Below the pieces are notes generated by a model. The model did not search any database. It was not told the origin of the DNA and saw only the letters and a list, made by a program, of their open reading frames with translations. DNA of 64,000 nucleotides from Setomelanomma holmii (taxonomy: Eukaryota > Ascomycota > Dothideomycetes > Pleosporales > Phaeosphaeriaceae). The DNA lies in the NCBI GenBank assembly GCA_010015745.1, contig ML978260.1:1-64000 (forward strand), given 5' to 3'. Shown in pieces: positions 10,694 to 21,947 of the stretch (its first letter is position 1; each line of letters opens with the position of its first letter). A program made the translations under genes and the position numbers.

Positions 10694-10927
10694 CAGCTGC
10701 AACCTGCCAGCATGTCAATCTTGCGCTAAGATACCCAACGGAATACTTTCCAATGGCCAAAGGGTCGCCCATGGCCTCGAGGTTCGAGTGCCAACCGAGC
10801 CCTCGTCTGCCAATATAGTAGCAATGATGACGTCACGCGCTCGAACCAATCCTCACAATTCCTTGACGACGCGTTCACTACTTCGTACCGAACGGCCATC
10901 ATCCACATCTCACCCTCCTCATCCATC

Positions 10928-11299
10928 ATGTCCAACCAGAAGAATCTCAAGCTATTGGCCAACTATGGGGTCACTGGCTTCCTCCTCAGCACTGGCATAT
11001 TTGCCCTGCTTCAGCCAACGACATTCGCTACAGGCTTCGGCATGCCCATCCAGGACGACACCTTCGCGGCCGGCTTCGTGCAATGTATGGGAGGTCGCAA
11101 CTTGACTTTTGGCATCATCGCGTCCATCTTCCTTCAACGTCGCGACTTTCGCGCTGTGGCTACCATGGCGACGCTCTTGGCTGTAGATGGCGTCGTGGAC
11201 GGCTTGGTGTGCTTGAAATACGCAAGTGGGATTGCTGCCCTGCCACACTTCGGAGCTGCTGCCATCATTCCATTCGTCAGTGCGTGGATGTCGAGCTAG
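10928..11299 (+). CDS. Small four-helix membrane protein, DUF4267-like
   Basis: A 123-residue intronless protein with about four hydrophobic segments: YGVTGFLLSTGIFALLQP, the glycine-rich FAAGFVQCMGGRNLTFGII, an ATMATLLAVDGVVDGLVCL helix, and a terminal AAIIPFVSAWM. The GGRNLTFGI motif with a short N-terminal helix is typical of the fungal DUF4267 family. Function unknown. The ATG at 10928 is preceded by a C/T- and A-rich leader, usual for this genome. Neighbours give no pathway hint. Confidence 0.78.
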   Translation: MSNQKNLKLLANYGVTGFLLSTGIFALLQPTTFATGFGMPIQDDTFAAGFVQCMGGRNLTFGIIASIFLQRRDFRAVATMATLLAVDGVVDGLVCLKYASGIAALPHFGAAAIIPFVSAWMSS

Positions 11300-12473
11300 G
11301 TAAGTGATGTTCCAATGTCGCGGAGTCGAGCCACATTGACGATAGTAGGCTTGACAACTATTCGAGACATGAGCTGTGACCGACCACAGCACGAAATATA
11401 CATATTACTTCAAGCTTGAACACTTCGCCAGGTGGCTGCAACGTCACAGTGCCGCATGAACAGTCGCGATCACTAGCTCGAGAACATCCTTTTAGCCATT
11501 TCTCCTTGAGCACCTTCGCGCCCCGCCTTGTCCCTCGAATTTGTACTTCGAGGTGTTTGAAGATCGTGAATCGTTGTGGGACGAAAGAGTTTTGATGGAA
11601 GATGTGACTGTGGAGTGACGTACAAGCCGCTGCGAGAGGTTGTGGCCTACGCAACGAGCTGAACTCCGAGATTGTAGAAGTATTCATATACGCAGAGGAT
11701 GGCCGACTTCACACCTGCGACAACGCGACAAACTCCACGATGTCGCTTCATAATCATGCGACACTGGATAGATCGATCGATACCTTCACGTACCGTCGTT
11801 CAATTTCGTATTCAATGTTGAAGCCGAGGGACTGAGCGTACATATGATAGGATGACAGCTGCGATGTAGCAGCATTGTCGGTTGCACTGCTCAGTTTGTT
11901 GCACACAGCGCACCTGTCGAAGTGTTGCGCAAGCGCAATGTGTCACGCCCTTTACCTTGATATTCTGACATTTCTCGGGTCATGTGTAAAGACTCGACAC
12001 CAATCATCGTCGCTATGCACACGCCAATCTACCTTAAGCGCCAAAGAATTAGCATTCACTGTCGAACAATGGCCTGCCATCGCGATGTCCACTGACTGCT
12101 CGTGCCGGCTGTTGAGCCTGAAGTCGAGGCTCGGCCGTTCGCTTTGGCCATCCGCCCTCACTTTACAACGTGCGTTTGTCCAACGCATCTCCTTACCCCG
12201 GATTCACATCGCTCCTGACAACAATCATAGGTGGCCAGAACTTGAAGCACCGCACAAACTTGAGGATCCTCTCTTCCTCTTCCACGACACTCGCTTGTAC
12301 ACTCTTTGGCTCTCCACTTACGACCACGCTCGCTCACTACACTGATCATTAGTACTTGCCGGCACTCACCTTGACAACTCTCAACCATCTTGGAAGCTGG
12401 CACATCTCTTTTCCGTACCCCGCATCATTAGCCGGCGACCAAACACCGGTACACGGCACCACGATAAGACAAG
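11300..12473. other. Intergenic interval of 1.2 kb, no gene
   Basis: Several short frames are open on both strands but none shows conserved motifs or sensible splice sites. The last 300 bp are pyrimidine-rich and probably form the promoter and leader of the secreted protein that follows. Confidence 0.5.
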
Positions 12474-12851
12474 ATGAAGCTCGCCGCCGCATTTACCTTC
12501 GCGCTTGTCGCGCTCTTCGCTGGGGCGAACGGTCTTCTGCAGTTCGAGAACGTCGACTGCGACTCCTGCAACGCGGCCTACAAGTTCTGCGACGACGTGA
12601 GTCATATCAAATCAATACAGTCGGTTGAAATGCAGCTGACGGTGACATAGAACGGCAGCACGTGGACCACGAAGAAGGGCGAGCAGCAGACTTGCCGCGA
12701 TCATGTCTGCTATAAACGTCCTGAGGTGAGTCTCCGCCCGCGATCTTACCTGTTGATACTAACGACCTGGCAGTGCCGCCAGTGCCCCGGCGAGTTCACC
12801 TTGTGCAAGGACCGCTTCCCTCAGTACTGCGGTAATAAGCCTTGTGCCTAG
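12474..12851 (+). CDS. Small secreted cysteine-rich protein, effector candidate
   Basis: Three exons (12474-12596, 12651-12725, 12774-12851) give a 91-residue protein too short to show as one frame. Residues 1 to about 20 form a signal peptide (MKLAAAFTFALVALFAGANG). The mature part of about 70 residues holds ten cysteines: three in exon 1 (VDC, DSC, KFC), two in exon 2 (QTC, HVC), five in exon 3 (CRQC, TLC, YC, PC). Both introns are phase 0, begin GTGAGT and end CATAG or GCAG; the second has a perfect TACTAAC branch site. Even cysteine count, small size and signal peptide fit a disulfide-stabilised apoplastic effector or antimicrobial-type protein. I recognise no named family. Confidence 0.8.
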
Positions 12852-13036
12852 GCCAGCGAATCTGACAGCGATTCGAGGTCTTGACAGTTGGTATTTGGAG
12901 CACGAACGGTAATCTCGGGGACATGTGGCAGACCTTCCGGGGATATGGATATGCACGCTGTAGCTAGAGAGTGATGTAGTCTAGATATGACAACCGTAGT
13001 CAATGAGATCCCCAGGCTGGCTTTTTCACCTCTGAT

Positions 13037-14763
13037 CTACAACTTACTGTTTTTGCCAGTCCATTCGCCAGCCTCGACTCTGGTGCAGACCTTCTTCAGC
13101 GTCTCAGCAGCCCACTCGAAGTCCGCCATCTCGAGGTACACCTGCCCGCTCAGCCGCGCCCACCAAGCGCCGTTGTAAAACAACGATTGAATAAATGTTC
13201 CGTAGTCGTCAATCAGCGTCTTACTCAGCCAGTCCCTCACCACGCCGCCGACGCCGGCTTCCTCGACACCCGCTTTCGCGGCATATGCCTGCGCGGTCGC
13301 TACGGAGATAGGCAAGCGGACATTAGATAAACAGCATCTTCCCAGCGTGTTGGTCGAGTTCTCCAACACCTCGGTGCCAAGCTCTTTCCCCACCAATTTG
13401 GCACCCTGCTGCGCAAGCGTCCAGCAGTACTTGCGGATGACTTCTTCGCCACCGAGACCTTCCCTGAACTTTAGTCCCTCGGGAATGCAGAGGTATGGCG
13501 CGTTGTCGATTGTGCCAACGAATTCGAAGTTGCTGACATATGCCGTTTTGCTCTCATCTACAAATGCTGATTTTGGTAGTGGAGAGGCGATTGTGGTTCC
13601 TTTGGGCGCGAAGCCGTGGGATGTCGGGAGTGTGGAGCGCATAAGTACTTGGTTGCGGACAGGGACATAGAAGACTGCGCAGCCTCGAGGGACGAGGAGC
13701 CATCTACGCTAAAAGTCAACATGATACTTCTCTGCGACACAAAGGGCGATGGAAGTGCTTGGAATGGTGGAGACTCACTTGTGGCAATTGCTCACGAAGA
13801 AGTCCGGATCAAGCTCAGACAAGTCAATCTCGACATGCCCAACTGCATGAGCACCATCAATACAACTCAGCACGCCCGCTTCTTTGCACGCCTTGGTAAG
13901 ACGCTCAAATGGTACACGGACGCCGGGCATGCTGACGACCGTATCGAAAATGGCAACCTTCACTTTCCCGCCTTTTGACTCGACATCTTTGACAGCACGA
14001 TGGAATTCAGAAACAAGCCAGTCGTCCTCGACGGGGTAACTGTACTGAATTTTGACAGCAGACGCGGGTGTAGTCTCAGTGATGTATGAGACTGTCTTTT
14101 CGCATGCGCCGTAGATAGTGGCGAAGTAGAGGATGTGGTCGCCGGGCTGAAAGACGAGGTTACGGAGCACCGTGTTGACGCCTGTTGTTGCGTTTGGGAC
14201 GAAGACGAGAGTTCGTGTGGGTGCGTTGAGGAGCTGTTTTGGTTAGTATGAAGGAGGATGGTGTTGTCAGTGTCCATGGGTACCTTTGCGATCGCTGAGC
14301 GGGATTGGTCGAGAAGTACGGGATACTCATAGCGGATGAAGGAGTCGGGTCGAGCTTCGGCGGCGTCTTGCAATGATCGTAATTTGTCTCGTACGGATCT
14401 GGGGTAGGTGCCGAATGATCCTGTATCATGTTAGGAGATGATCATTCGGCGTAGACAATACATGAATCCAAGTGGACTATTTCATAGTGTGAACAACGGA
14501 TGAAAGTGACGGGTTTTATCGTTGTTTATTGCAACTCGACAATGGAAGACAACACCGGATTGCGATGCAGCAAGAAGAGCCTGCAAGAAGACAAATTCGG
14601 ATGGGACGTGAAACTTGAAGCAATTGACGGCGATAAGAGAATCATACTCACCATGATTCAGATTCAAATAGCCCTTCTGAAACAAAAACTCCTTCTCCCT
14701 CAACTCTCTCCCAAACTTCACTCCATCTTTCGTCCTAACATCCAGCTCTTGCAATTGCGTCAT
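13037..14763 (-). CDS. PLP-dependent class V aminotransferase, hercynylcysteine sulfoxide lyase (Egt2)-like
   Basis: Four exons (14652-14763, 14284-14420, 13779-14233, 13037-13703) encode 456 residues of an aminotransferase class V enzyme. N-terminal YLNLNHGSFGTYP is the family's opening motif. LVFVPNATTGVNTVLRNL forms the PLP-phosphate loop, IDGAHAVGHVEIDL holds the PLP-binding Asp and His, and FFVSNCHKWLLVPRG carries the Schiff-base lysine, whose codon is split by intron 3. Overall layout matches fungal proteins annotated either as isopenicillin-N-epimerase-like or as Egt2, the C-S lyase that completes ergothioneine synthesis. Egt2 is my preferred reading, but no egt1 gene is in the window and substrate cannot be proved from sequence. 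Intron 1 is long for this genome (231 bp); the others are 50 and 75 bp. Confidence 0.82.
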
Positions 14764-15488
14764 GACTCAACAAACAGGATCCAAAGAACGATAATGCAAT
14801 CTACTGTATCTATCAACGAAGTGAAAGTGAAGCCTTATAACACATCGCGAAAGGTGACTCAATTCATCATATGAGTCGCCCGATGTCATCCAGTATTCCA
14901 GCTTGTAGCCGCATGTGGTGTAAATAGGGCGTGGTGTGGAGTGGGTCTGCAGGGATGCGAGACATTGACGAATCGCGTGGGAGCGGCGGTTAGGCACGGA
15001 GGTCGGCTCCAGCCTCAGTAACTGAACGGTGTTCGACTCCGCTCCAGCTTCCACGCAGATATTTGTGGTAATTGACTCACTCTCAAGATAGCGAATGCCT
15101 CCAAGCTTCTGTATCCTACTTGCAAACAGCCTTTAAGAAGTCTATGGTCTCAAACAAATACACAGCAGACAAAAGTGCGCCTCACGAAAGATGAAATGCT
15201 CTGCTTCGGACTCCAAATGATGGCTCATGCATCTGATCAATCACACGTTGAAATGGTTGATGTATTGATTTTATTGTTTATATTGATTTGCGGTCTAGCT
15301 ATTTGAGTATTTTGAACCCCGTAACCAAGACAAGAAAAGAAGCATCGCCTGGATGTGACAAACAACGAGCGAAGCAAGTCCTGCCCTTGTGAATTATGTA
15401 CAATGTGTAGTAGTAGGAGGAAATGAAGGGGTATCGGAATGAAAGTACTCTTCATGCATCGTGCTGAGCATACGTCAAGCATCAGCTA
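14764..15488. other. Intergenic interval, no gene
   Basis: Promoter side of the PLP enzyme and 3' side of the next gene. Contains a 7-bp inverted pair at 14980-14986 and 15039-15045 that looked tRNA-like but did not fold as one (see rejected items). Confidence 0.5.
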
Positions 15489-16566
15489 TTAGATGGTGCG
15501 CACACCCCTCGCCGCGTCCGTCCTAACACGCCTGCGGTACTGCTCGCGAAACTGAATCCGGCCGTATGTGCCAAAGCCAACTGCTGCGAAGAACATCGCA
15601 GTCCACGCGCTGGTGACTACGAGGCCAATCGGGAAGAATGCCAGGCTTTGGCCAGGGACCACGAATGGCTCGGCGGACTGTGCGGCTGACGAGGCAGACG
15701 CTGCAGCTTGTGGGTCAATATTTGTAGGGCCCGAGGCTGCTTTGGCAAAGACGCCATTGACGAAGGATGCGTCGCCTGAGGAAAGTGTTGTCTCGACGTC
15801 CTGCTGAGTGGCCGGGTTGCGTGCGGCGAGATCGATTTGTGGGATTAGGAGGGGCTTCAGTGATTGCCTGTAAAAGTGTTAGAAACCACAGCAAGACAGA
15901 GTGAGCGATAATATCATACTGATTCATTGCAGAGCCCATCAGGTTGCTGTTGATCCTGCCAACGTACATGAGCACCTTAAGCTCTGTCATGCCGTTGATG
16001 TTCTGCCTCTCTACCAACATGCCGTCGTTTGGCTCCCTTGCGCGAATTGGGGGCCAGGAAAGGTCGCGCTTCGTGAAGTTGCCATTCATACTCTGGACTG
16101 TAGCGCCTAGGTACGACAGTGTCATGCTGACATCCGCTGCAGTGACGCCTTGCCAGGGATCGATCGGGGCCGAGACGTTGTACATCCTAAGCTCGGCCTG
16201 GAAGACTCCAGTCCTATTGTCGAGGAATGGAAGGTTGTAGCAGACGGCGATGCCACTTGGGTTGGATGCTTGTCCGTTGAGGTTGCTCAGCGTGCTCATG
16301 CATGCTTTCCTAGTATCCTCCTCCCATTTCGTAAGATCGGCTCCCGACGCATCGCCCGAGGCTGGTGTAAGTGATGCTAAAGGCGCAGTATCGGCGGGGT
16401 TTGCATCTTGTCGTCGAGTAAGGGTTGCGACCAACTCAGCCTCTCTTCGAAGTACCTCCTCCACATCGTTGCTTCGCTGAAGGAGGGCGTTGACGTGTCG
16501 CAGCTTGATAGCGGATGCGTGACCAGCAGCAATGAGGCCGCCGATCAAGACGCTTTTGAGTAACAT
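15489..16566 (-). CDS. Secreted or single-pass membrane protein of unknown function
   Basis: Two exons (15920-16566 and 15489-15867, 52-bp intron with a TTCTAAC branch site) give 341 residues. Residues 1-19 are a signal peptide (MLLKSVLIGGLIAAGHASA). The lumenal part has a conserved-looking core with N-glycosylation sequons (DNRTG, YNVSA, GNFTK), two cysteines (KACM, VCYN) and an LSYLGATVQSMNG segment. After an Ala/Ser-rich linker, LAFFPIGLVVTSAWTAMFF is a single membrane helix, followed by a basic tail (QFREQYRRRVR). This suggests a type I membrane protein of the cell surface or secretory pathway. I do not recognise the family. Confidence 0.78.
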
Positions 16567-18533
16567 TGTAGTATTAGTCGACCTGCGTATTAAAGATGGT
16601 AGTGGGAAGGCTGCTCGGCTGCACAGCAGCGGGTGTTAGAAGGAGAGTGATGAGCAGCGACGCTTCGAAGAATGGAAACGAAAGGTAAGAAACCGGCTCT
16701 ACTCGGATGTCATTAGGAGAGAAGCCGAAGCGCTCGCGCAATTATGAGAAGTGGCAAGACTCGTGAAGAAACACGGCGAGAGAAACGAGAACGCGTGCCC
16801 GCGATGCGTCGTACGGCAAACTGGCAATGGCGTGACTTGGGTGCAGCGATCATACCCCCAAAGAAGCACCAAGCCTGGAGTGAGCTGCCATTACAGTGTT
16901 GAGACGGGTTCTGATTGAAGCTGCGACATACAGCACAGGTCACTTCTATGCATTCATGTCATGGCGGCTCAGACGAAGCTTAATTTAGCGGAGGAGAGGC
17001 TCAAGTGGTGGAAGCCAACCAAGCTTCGGCTAGGGGTCGATCAATTCTGTAGCGGAGGTGGTGTCGCATGACGATAGTTAACTCCTTCACACAATTGGTG
17101 TTGAAGATACGAAGTTGTGAGACGAGCCATGTTAGGGGCGCTTCCAGGGTCGCACGTGAGGCAGCCCCTCCCGCCAATGAGGCTCGTTCCTGCCGAAGCA
17201 GCCGACTCGCGCAGTCGCGTCCCTGTCTCATCTGTCTACCCTCCCGCTTGAGCCTCCACAGCACCACAGACACTGCACTGCCGCGTACCGTGAGCGCTTT
17301 CACCGTATCGTATCTGTCAGAAGAGTGAGGCCGTGACATTCCGAGCGGTTGTCAATACACTAGACTTGCAACACGATGAGTTCGTCGTCTGAGTGTGATA
17401 GCAATCTTCCACACGATATGGACGCTCCCATGGGCATCCCAAGGCATCGAACATGGAAGGCATCGAACATGGAAGGCTTCCAACATGAGGCGTCATCAAC
17501 GCCATGGATAAGCGGCCCCTGTTGTGAGGCTTACTGCCGCCATGACCCGCAGGAACTTCGGGCACCTAACCACACAGGGCATTCACCAGCTGGAAGACTC
17601 GGGGGCATCTTGGGCATGGCGATGTGGACTTTAAATTCGAAGCGCGACTCTGGAGTTTTCTGAGCAAGTGGAGTTCGCCAATCGAGAGTACGCCGACCGC
17701 CTAGAAGATACGGTGAGCGCGTGACACAAGAACATCGTGTCTTGCGTGTTCGCCCGGCATGTTATCAGCATCCCGTTGTTACCTCACATATCAAGAGATC
17801 CAATGGCCAACATGACTGCGTATATGAGGGCGGTCCTGCGTCCTCTTGTACTTGCTTCTGGCGCACCCTCTTGGGGTCCTGCGTCAGCGCGACAGCCTCT
17901 CGCGGCACGTCTGGGGTCGCTTCAGACGGCGACTGTTGCTTTCGGGACGGCTCGCGCGCTACCTCTGAGGACTGCTGGTGATCTGGCACCATACGGCGTT
18001 GTCTGGCTGCGAACATATGCACGAGGTGCGCCTGTAAGAGCGAGGCGACTCTTGGACGGCCACGTTCGCCTGCATACACCTAAACCGCAAGGGTGCGCTC
18101 GTGCCCAGTCTGCATTCGCCCAACACACATCTTGAGGCCCTATATTGTCACCCTTTGCTAATGCGCTCGGAATGCAGGCGATTAACTGCCAGCACATCAA
18201 AAGCCTCCGCGCTTTTGCTGGAAGAAGCCTTGCGCTGCCCCGTCAGACTATCTGGGGCGACTCAAGTCCTGCCCGAACGCGCGCTGTACTTCTTCTACGG
18301 ACTGGGGCTCCTGGACCCAACTCTCTCACTGCCGTTTCTCACGTTTCTCGCTCTGTTACGCTGAAATGCCCCTTTTGCTTTTTGCATCTGTATTTGGGTT
18401 CCTTCGGCCCTAAGTTTCCAGTGTCTGCAACCATCCCACCCCCAACTGGGTTCGAACACTCCACGCCGACTCCTGTATTGCTAGTTGGTTGCGCTTCGCC
18501 CAGCTGACTGAACGGCTTTTCGGTACTGCAGCT
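16567..18533. other. Intergenic interval of 2 kb, no supported gene
   Basis: Open frames occur on both strands but lack conserved motifs or consistent splice sites. The last few hundred bases are C/T-rich and probably the leader of the pseudokinase gene. A short 16-bp tandem duplication lies at 17441-17472. Confidence 0.45.
17441..17472 (+). repeat. 16-bp tandem duplication
   Basis: AAGGCATCGAACATGG occurs twice head to tail, followed by a third partial and diverged copy. No function suggested. Confidence 0.7.
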
Positions 18534-20504
18534 ATGCAGCACAGCTCGAACTCGCCATGGCGAAAGCCTGTGGTCGACTACCCAAAGCCCCAGTACAGTC
18601 TGCAGCACACCATCTCTATGGTCAACTTGCACGATGATGCAACATGGTACTCCAACCGAGGACCATCCTCCCCCACGGCATCATCCGTTTCGTCTTGCAC
18701 CAGTGGGAGGACAACACCCACTACGAATAACACAAACAATAATCCATGGTCGAACATCATCTCAAGCCCAGGTTCAACATACTCGAGCAAGTCGCCCAAC
18801 TCGTCTCCAGACAAGAGCCCAAATCGTACCCCGCAGTACACAAGTCGATCGACAACACCCACTCCACCACACGCACCCCAACCAATTAGGGTCATCAATC
18901 CGGTAGCAGGATTTGTGCACATGTCCCCCCCTCCTTCATCATCCGGAGACTCGTTCAGAAGTGTCGAGTATCCGGCCACGCCCATCTCTCCAAATCCATA
19001 TCGACAACCTGCTCCTCCGCTGACGCCACTGGTCAACGGCTTCATCAACACATCGATACTGTCCTCGCAAGGACAATCGCTGTCAGGTTGGTTCTATGAG
19101 CATTGTCGAAGGCAAACTTGGGATGCCGGACTTGTGAAGAAGATCTGGCAATGGACACTGTCTAACCCCCGACTCGCCATCTTGCTTTTCGTATGCGACG
19201 ATGTTGCTTCGTGGCGACAAGCAGCATTCTTTGATTTGAGGGATGAGAGCTTGCCTTTACCCGAGGATCGACTTCAAGGCATTGTTACCAATGCTCGCAG
19301 AGTTGTGGAAGAGCAGTGGCGAGCGACTTCAAAGGAGCTACCGCTCAATGGAAACCATATTGACCTGACGGCGCGGGAGACCGTTCCACTCCAGCATATT
19401 GGTCTCATCCGACAGTCTAGGAACTCTGAGAAGAGTGTCGATAAGGTTCGAATGCAAGGTAGCAGCGATGACAAGGTACTAGTGCGAAAGCGATTTGTCA
19501 TTACTCGCCCATCCCAGAAAGCTGCAGTTTTGGAGCAGGTCAACAAGTTCAAGCAGCTGGAACACAAGAATATTGCCAAACTTTTATGCTCGTACGCGCA
19601 ACCGAGTCACATTGGCATCATAATTGAGAGAGCTCAATTCAGTCTGGACGAGTACCTTGCTAGTCCCGGCGGTGACTCTGGTAGACCCAAGCAGATAGTC
19701 GACTGGATGTACGACCTTGCTTCCGCTGTGGAATATCTCCACGCGCAATCGATATGCCACAGGAGCATCCGACCTCGCAAGATTCTCATTGATGGCTCCC
19801 GCATCTTCCTTGCACCATTCGACATCGGACAGACCGTTGATTCGTTCAGTCCAACAATGGTCACATCACAGCGCCTAGACCAACTACACACATACTTCCA
19901 AGACCAGTCCTATGTCTATGCTGCCCCGGAAGCCATTGTCTCGCGTGGCAAGCGCATGGCTGACGTCTTCTCGCTTGGTTGTGTCTTCTTGTCAATGATG
20001 ACAGTTGCCGCAGGCCAGTCGCTTTCCATCTTCACCCAGTACCGGGCTAGCTCGACACAAGACGCCTCGTTCCACGCCCATCTCGACCGTGTGGGAAGCT
20101 GGCGCAATCGATTGCACGCGTCCACGACATCGGGGCTCAGAAACGGGCTCGTCGGATCGGGCAGGCGACTGAGACAGCTGAAAGCGGAAGCCGAATGGCT
20201 CAGTGTCATCGAGAAGATGATACTGCCTAGACCGAAAGAGCGCATCAAGATGAGCTTCATCATGGCGAGCATTGGCAGTGGTGGCAAGGCTTCTGGCGGG
20301 GGACGAAGGCGCAGTCTTGATGGTGGTGGCTACAGCGGACAGGCGGCAGCTTCGCTTGGCATGAATGGCAACACGACACTGATTGACCTTGGGACCAACG
20401 GCATATCTTCCATTTCGGAACACCCGCGGAAGCCAGAGTTGAGCGTCTTTGATGGGTACTTCCAATCGCAGTCGCGCAGGATCGAGCCGGCCGGAGGGTG
20501 GTGA
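18534..20504 (+). CDS. Protein kinase-like protein, predicted pseudokinase
   Basis: A single-exon 656-residue protein. The first ~170 residues are Ser/Thr/Pro-rich and disordered. Residues about 300-550 form a protein-kinase fold: a beta-3 lysine in VLVRKRFV, HKNIAKLLCSY, the helix-E region WMYDLASAVEYLHAQSIC, and the APE region YAAPEAIVSRGKRMADVFSLG. The catalytic loop reads HRSIRPRKI instead of HRDLKPxN, so the catalytic Asp is Ser and the Mg-binding Asn is Lys. The DFG position reads DIG, keeping its Asp. Loss of the HRD Asp predicts no phosphotransfer, hence a scaffold or allosteric role (inference). The ATG at 18534 is the first usable start; the frame is open 15 codons further up without an ATG. 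The tail is Gly/Ser/Arg-rich. Confidence 0.85.
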   Translation: MQHSSNSPWRKPVVDYPKPQYSLQHTISMVNLHDDATWYSNRGPSSPTASSVSSCTSGRTTPTTNNTNNNPWSNIISSPGSTYSSKSPNSSPDKSPNRTPQYTSRSTTPTPPHAPQPIRVINPVAGFVHMSPPPSSSGDSFRSVEYPATPISPNPYRQPAPPLTPLVNGFINTSILSSQGQSLSGWFYEHCRRQTWDAGLVKKIWQWTLSNPRLAILLFVCDDVASWRQAAFFDLRDESLPLPEDRLQGIVTNARRVVEEQWRATSKELPLNGNHIDLTARETVPLQHIGLIRQSRNSEKSVDKVRMQGSSDDKVLVRKRFVITRPSQKAAVLEQVNKFKQLEHKNIAKLLCSYAQPSHIGIIIERAQFSLDEYLASPGGDSGRPKQIVDWMYDLASAVEYLHAQSICHRSIRPRKILIDGSRIFLAPFDIGQTVDSFSPTMVTSQRLDQLHTYFQDQSYVYAAPEAIVSRGKRMADVFSLGCVFLSMMTVAAGQSLSIFTQYRASSTQDASFHAHLDRVGSWRNRLHASTTSGLRNGLVGSGRRLRQLKAEAEWLSVIEKMILPRPKERIKMSFIMASIGSGGKASGGGRRRSLDGGGYSGQAAASLGMNGNTTLIDLGTNGISSISEHPRKPELSVFDGYFQSQSRRIEPAGGW

Positions 20505-21947
20505 ATGCCGGTCACCAGGAACTTGTCAGTCATGTTTCACTCGGGGCAACGCAAGCAAACCATGGACGACATTCCCACAAACGTTTACAGATCAGGAGCC
20601 GACCAATGATCGAGGCGTACAAGACATGTCAGAAGCAATCGGTCCGAAGCGGACCATGACGATGAACGACAACGAAGCACGCCACGCACTTTTTCCTTGC
20701 GTTTTCCAGCCTTCTTGCGTGCATGGGTCGGACCTTTGATACCCCCTTGAAGCGATCCCATTTCCCGTTTTAGCGAGCGATGCAGCGTTCAGCACATGAT
20801 GGCGCATTGAGCGAGCATTTTGACGCAAGTGCATAAGATGAGGAGCGAACGTATACTAGATTGCCTTTGCACTTCACCAGCGCACAATTGGAGCGATGTA
20901 CATAGCCAGGGGTTTCTCGTAGGGTTTTGGTAGAGTAGAAATGTTCACAGTAAGCTTGCCACATGATGCTTACATGACTGAGTCGATCATGGATAGTCGC
21001 CATTATACATACTCTAAGCTATGTTGATATAGAAGCGCACAAGATTATGTCACCTTGACGTCCCCCAGACTAATGTCCACGGCGAGAAAAAGCCACACGC
21101 TGTCTCATTTACGCACATTGTGTAAAACACGGTACAGTTTCTACTTGCGACATCAGCGAAGAAAGAGCGCAACTCTCCAACCGCAACTGCATTCATCTCA
21201 CTACATCACAGAGCAGATAGCACACTTTGTCTTTTATCATCAGAACAGACACAGGACACGTACTTGTGAATGCCAAATACTCAGAAGCACCCAGGCACCG
21301 AAACAAAACGAATACCATACACTCACTCTCCACGGTCCTTGCAAGCTTGACAATCGGTGCGTACGCAATATGTCCCAGATCCACAACGCTCTTTTCCATG
21401 CGGCCCTGAACATACTCACACATGAGCGTTTAGACATCTATATGCCAATTCAAACATACCTTGCACGCTCACTCCCATGCACTCTTCTCCCTTGCACCCA
21501 GCTAGCACAGACCGGACCATCCTTCCTTGACAATTATAACCACATCCTATGCGCCAGAGTTTTTCACTCTGTTTCCAGAGTATCAGAAGCCATCAACATA
21601 TTAGGACGATGCACCTCGAGTATCTAGCTCTGTTGCTCATATGCACATGTAGGTTTCTAGGAACGATTTGGACGGGTCCAGATGTATGGATGCGTCTTGT
21701 GCTGTTACTCCACGCTTCAAGAGATTGAGTCGTTTACAAATGCGATCAAGGGTGAGCCTAGCAGCCGCAGGTTTAGCAAAGCTCGTAGTCCCATCTGAAG
21801 TGCACAAAGACGGAAGAGGTGGCCACGCAGGATGAGAAAGTTCATGTATACATCTCGCCTACTCGTACAACTCAGCCTACCCAATCCCATCTCACCAAGT
21901 CTTCATATACACACAAACCAGTAGTGCACTACCACCACTTTCCTGTT
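20505..21947. other. Intergenic interval of 1.4 kb, no supported gene
   Basis: 3' regions of two converging genes. A 190-codon open frame at 21055-21627 has an irregular His/Thr/Cys-rich composition, no domain and no neighbours; I do not treat it as a gene. Confidence 0.5.

Noticed and set aside
14980..15045. tRNA-like element with a 7-bp end pairing and a GTTCGACTCC word
   Set aside because: The acceptor-like halves pair, but there is no room for a T stem, no D arm and no A-box match, so it does not fold as a tRNA.
21055..21627. A 190-codon open frame downstream of the pseudokinase gene
   Set aside because: Irregular composition, no domain, no splice sites, no conserved neighbour; likely chance.
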